A DNA stretch of 64,000 nucleotides from Gilvibacter sp. SZ-19 (GTDB taxonomy: Bacteria; Bacteroidota; Bacteroidia; Flavobacteriales; Flavobacteriaceae), in NCBI RefSeq assembly GCF_002163875.1, contig NZ_CP019333.1:2344364-2408363 (forward strand), written 5' to 3'. Of this stretch, positions 61,726 to 64,000 are shown piece by piece. Made by a program: the position numbers and the translations under genes. Every line of letters starts with the position of its first letter. Position 1 is the first letter of the stretch. A model generated the notes under the pieces. The model saw only the letters and a list, made by a program, of their open reading frames with translations. It searched no databases and was not told where the DNA came from.

Positions 61726-63672
61726 TTAAACATTAAATTCTTTTATGGTACTCTTAATATCGTTCTCAATAATAGCGATAAATTCTTCAACTTTCATTGT
61801 TCCCATATCGCCTTCGCTGTGTTTCCTTACAGCAATTGTGCCATCTTTCTCTTCCTGTTCCCCAACAATGATCATGTAAGGGATCTTATTCATTTCGGCT
61901 TCTCGGATCTTTCTTCCGATCGTCTCGCTTCGGTTATCGACGAGCGCGCGAATTTCGCTATTTTCTAACAAATTTAAAACTTTTTGAGCGTAATTCTCGT
62001 ATTTCTCACTCAAAGACAGGATGCTAACCTGCTCAGGCATAAGCCATAATGGGAAGTTCCCACCAGTGTGCTCCAACAGTATTGCCACAAAGCGTTCCAT
62101 AGAACCAAAAGGAGCACGGTGTATCATGACTGGTCGATGCAGCTCATTGTCTGCACCTTTGTAGTTCAGGTCAAATCGGATTGGCAACTGATAATCAACC
62201 TGAATAGTTCCCAACTGCCAGCTGCGTCCTAAAGCATCCTTGACCATAAAGTCTAGCTTAGGGCCGTAAAAAGCTGCTTCGCCTTCTTCCACTACATAGT
62301 CCAAACCTTTCTGCTCGGCAGCATTAATAATGGCTTGTTCTGCTGCATCCCATACCTCGGTGTCACCTATATATTTCTCTGGTTTCTGCGGATCGCGTAC
62401 AGATACTTGTGTTTTAAAGTCTTCAAATCCTAAAGAACCAAAAACATACAACACTAAGTCGATTACCTTCAAGAATTCATCATTGAGCTGATCTGGTGTG
62501 CAGAATATGTGGGCGTCATCTTGGGTGAATCCGCGAACACGAGTCAATCCGTGTAGCTCACCACTTTGTTCGTAACGATAAACTGTACCGAATTCCGCAT
62601 AGCGTTTTGGCAGATCGCGATACGACCATGGTTTGGCCTTGTACATTTCGCAGTGGTGTGGACAGTTCATGGGTTTAAGCATAAACTCTTCTCCCTCATT
62701 TGGAGTCTTTATCGTTTGGAAACTGTCTTCACCGTATTTGGCAAAGTGACCTGAGGTCACATATAATTCCTTTTGCGCAATATGCGGACTGATCACCATT
62801 TCATAACCAGCCTTCTTCTGAGCAGCCTTTAAGAAATTCTCCAAGCGCTCGCGCAAAGCAGTCCCCTTAGGTAACCAAAGCGGTAATCCTTGTCCAACCT
62901 TTTGTGAGAAGGTGAAGAACTCTAGTTCTTTTCCAAGTTTTCTGTGATCGCGCTTTTTAGCTTCTTCTAAAAGCTCTAAATAAGCGGTCAATTCTTTTTG
63001 CTTCGGAAACGAGATCCCGTAAACTCGAGTTAATTGTTTTTCATTCTCGTCACCTTTGTAATAAGCGCCCGCTACGTTAAGAATCTTTACTGCTTTGACA
63101 ATACCAGTGTTGGGAATGTGCCCTCCGCGGCATAGATCGGTAAAGCTACTGTGATCGCAGAAGGTGATGTCTCCATCCTCTAATCCCTCTATAAGATCTA
63201 CCTTGTATTCGTTCTTTCCTTTATAATAGGAGAGAGCATCTGCCTTAGAAACCTCGCGCATCTTAAAATCGTGTTTGCCGCGAGCAATCTCTAGCATCTT
63301 ATTCTCAATATCCTTAAAGTCCTTCTCAGAGATCACTTGATCACCTGGCAGGTCTACGTCGTAATAGAAACCTCGCTCAATGGCTGGCCCAACCCAAAGC
63401 TTCACGCCAGGATAAAGTTCTTCTAGTGCCTGGGCTAGGATATGCGCGCTTGAATGCCAAAAGGCTTTCTTACCTGCATCGTCATTCCAAGTGTGTAGGG
63501 TCAGACTGCCGTCTGTGGTCAAAGGGGTGGTTACCTCTACGGTGGTGTCGTTATAAGTTGCCGAAATAACATTGCGCGCCAAGCCTTCGCTTATACTCTT
63601 GGCCACATCCATAGGCGTAGTTCCTGCTTCAACAGTCTTTACGCTACCATCGGGTAAGGTGATCCCTATCAT
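61726..63672 (-). CDS. thrS: Threonyl-tRNA synthetase
   Basis: A 648-residue class II synthetase. An N-terminal TGS domain (~1-63) is followed by the editing domain with HSSAHILAQALEE and CRGGHIPNTG (~75-225), the catalytic core with the zinc Cys in KPMNCPHHCEMYK, motif 2 YRYEQSGELHGLTRVRGFTQDD, zinc His residues including MIHRAPFGSMER, and the C-terminal anticodon-binding domain (~545-640). Heads the thrS-infC-rpmI-rplT operon. The leader is short (about 20 bases), so no T-box or operator-like structure is visible. Confidence 0.97.
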   Translation of the reverse strand: MIGITLPDGSVKTVEAGTTPMDVAKSISEGLARNVISATYNDTTVEVTTPLTTDGSLTLHTWNDDAGKKAFWHSSAHILAQALEELYPGVKLWVGPAIERGFYYDVDLPGDQVISEKDFKDIENKMLEIARGKHDFKMREVSKADALSYYKGKNEYKVDLIEGLEDGDITFCDHSSFTDLCRGGHIPNTGIVKAVKILNVAGAYYKGDENEKQLTRVYGISFPKQKELTAYLELLEEAKKRDHRKLGKELEFFTFSQKVGQGLPLWLPKGTALRERLENFLKAAQKKAGYEMVISPHIAQKELYVTSGHFAKYGEDSFQTIKTPNEGEEFMLKPMNCPHHCEMYKAKPWSYRDLPKRYAEFGTVYRYEQSGELHGLTRVRGFTQDDAHIFCTPDQLNDEFLKVIDLVLYVFGSLGFEDFKTQVSVRDPQKPEKYIGDTEVWDAAEQAIINAAEQKGLDYVVEEGEAAFYGPKLDFMVKDALGRSWQLGTIQVDYQLPIRFDLNYKGADNELHRPVMIHRAPFGSMERFVAILLEHTGGNFPLWLMPEQVSILSLSEKYENYAQKVLNLLENSEIRALVDNRSETIGRKIREAEMNKIPYMIIVGEQEEKDGTIAVRKHSEGDMGTMKVEEFIAIIENDIKSTIKEFNV

Positions 63673-63691
63673 AAGTTTACTTTTAAAGGGG

Positions 63692-63722
63692 CAAAGATAG
63701 TCAGCTTTTATACTGTATACAA
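63692..63722 (-). promoter_or_regulatory. Promoter of the thrS operon
   Basis: On the minus strand TTG (63720-63722), 20-bp spacer, TATCTTTG (63692-63699), 19 bases before the thrS ATG. Full match to the Bacteroidetes promoter. Confidence 0.78.
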
Positions 63723-63887
63723 TATGTAATGATGAATTCTCAGAAGCCTTTATGGTCGATTTTATATCGATATACTTTTTGGAGTATATATATAAAGGTA
63801 TAAAGTGGTCATTTTGCCCAATTCTCAGCCTTTCAGAGGCTTGTGTTTTCAGAGGTAAAATTTCTCAAAAAAAATGTCATTTATGGC

Positions 63888-63917
63888 TTGCGGAATCTAA
63901 AAAGCGATATATATTTG
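63888..63917 (+). promoter_or_regulatory. Strong rightward promoter at the window edge
   Basis: TTG at 63888-63890, 19-bp spacer, TATATTTG at 63910-63917, followed by CAACCGC. The tRNA-Lys promoter reads TATATTTGCACCCGC, almost the same, so a stable RNA (tRNA or rRNA) may lie just beyond position 64000. Downstream to the end there is a CTTTTGG/CCAAAAG inverted repeat (63924-63930, 63945-63951) and a TTTCAAA...TTTGAAA inverted repeat, but no gene. Confidence 0.65.
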
Positions 63918-64000
63918 CAACCGCTTTTGGAAAGGATAATACCACCAAAAGAAGTTCATAAAAATACTGGCGCAAATTTTTTCAAATAATTTTTTGAAAG

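Noticed and set aside
61443..61736. 97-codon rightward open frame over infC
   Set aside because: The leftward frame encodes complete IF-3 with its start at ATA; this frame is a shadow.
63752..63961. 69-codon open frame at the right edge
   Set aside because: It runs straight through a consensus promoter, has no conserved features and very AT-biased composition.

Overview
The window is a chromosomal segment of a Flavobacteriaceae-type Bacteroidetes. Evidence for this is the near-universal Bacteroidetes promoter shape (TTG, 19-20 bp, TAnnTTTG) upstream of genes, many '(S/D)-rich after Cys' lipoproteins, a T9SS type A sorting tail, a TonB receptor with an N-terminal carboxypeptidase-like domain, a transketolase split into two genes, a long N-extended NusB, DUF3276, DUF1573 and a zeaxanthin-type crt cluster. 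The DNA is moderately AT-rich. I see no phage, transposase, plasmid or CRISPR genes; it is mostly core genome with a few accessory islands.

Layout. 1-9 kb: thioredoxin-like protein, CsaA, secreted M14 carboxypeptidase, PUR-like DUF3276, ABC exporter, leucine dehydrogenase, then nusB-DUF1573-yajC. 9-16 kb: outer-membrane protein, pepT divergent from pyrD, a T9SS-sorted spondin-type protein, LysE exporter, HMG-CoA lyase, 5'-nucleotidase-like lipoprotein. 16-22.6 kb: an apparent iron-uptake operon (DUF4856 lipoprotein, imelysin-like lipoprotein, HTTM/vitamin-K-carboxylase-like membrane enzyme, FecA-like TonB receptor) whose promoter is bracketed by two matching 23-bp palindromes. 22.6-31 kb: guaB, Skp/OmpH, SRPBCC protein, a three-gene SurA/PpiC chaperone cluster and MoxR. 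31-42 kb: a membrane-anchored protein that keeps most copper ligands of peptidylglycine/dopamine monooxygenases, an acyltransferase, aconitase, a sugar-salvage-like trio (GH109-type oxidoreductase, GHMP kinase, nucleotidyltransferase), a Crp/Fnr regulator and a triplicated-domain lipoprotein. 42-47.2 kb: TlpA, then crtY-crtZ-crtB-crtI and a MerR/CarH-like regulator, with two copies of the same operator (TTGTTTA-N18-TAAACAA), one touching the crtI start codon and one upstream of the regulator. 47.2-47.9 kb: a gene-free, heavily folded repeat region followed by tRNA-Leu(GAG) and tRNA-Lys(UUU). 48-60 kb: shikimate kinase, phosphoribosyltransferase, S4 protein, FKBP-like lipoprotein, split transketolase, tgt-lptF/G-EamA, accA, dnaB, a secreted amidotransferase-like protein and a PTH2-like protein. 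60-63.7 kb: thrS-infC-rpmI-rplT operon read leftward, with infC apparently starting at AUA. The right end carries a strong promoter pointing out of the window, of the type seen here in front of tRNA.

How parts fit together: the most system-like units are (a) the 16-22.6 kb operon with paired operators, which joins iron acquisition to a gamma-carboxylase-like enzyme; (b) the crt cluster with its own putative light/B12-type regulator and matched operators; and (c) the structured repeats at 47.26-47.69 kb and 60.1-60.36 kb, which no gene explains. All assignments are from reading the sequence and remembered family features; no database search was run.
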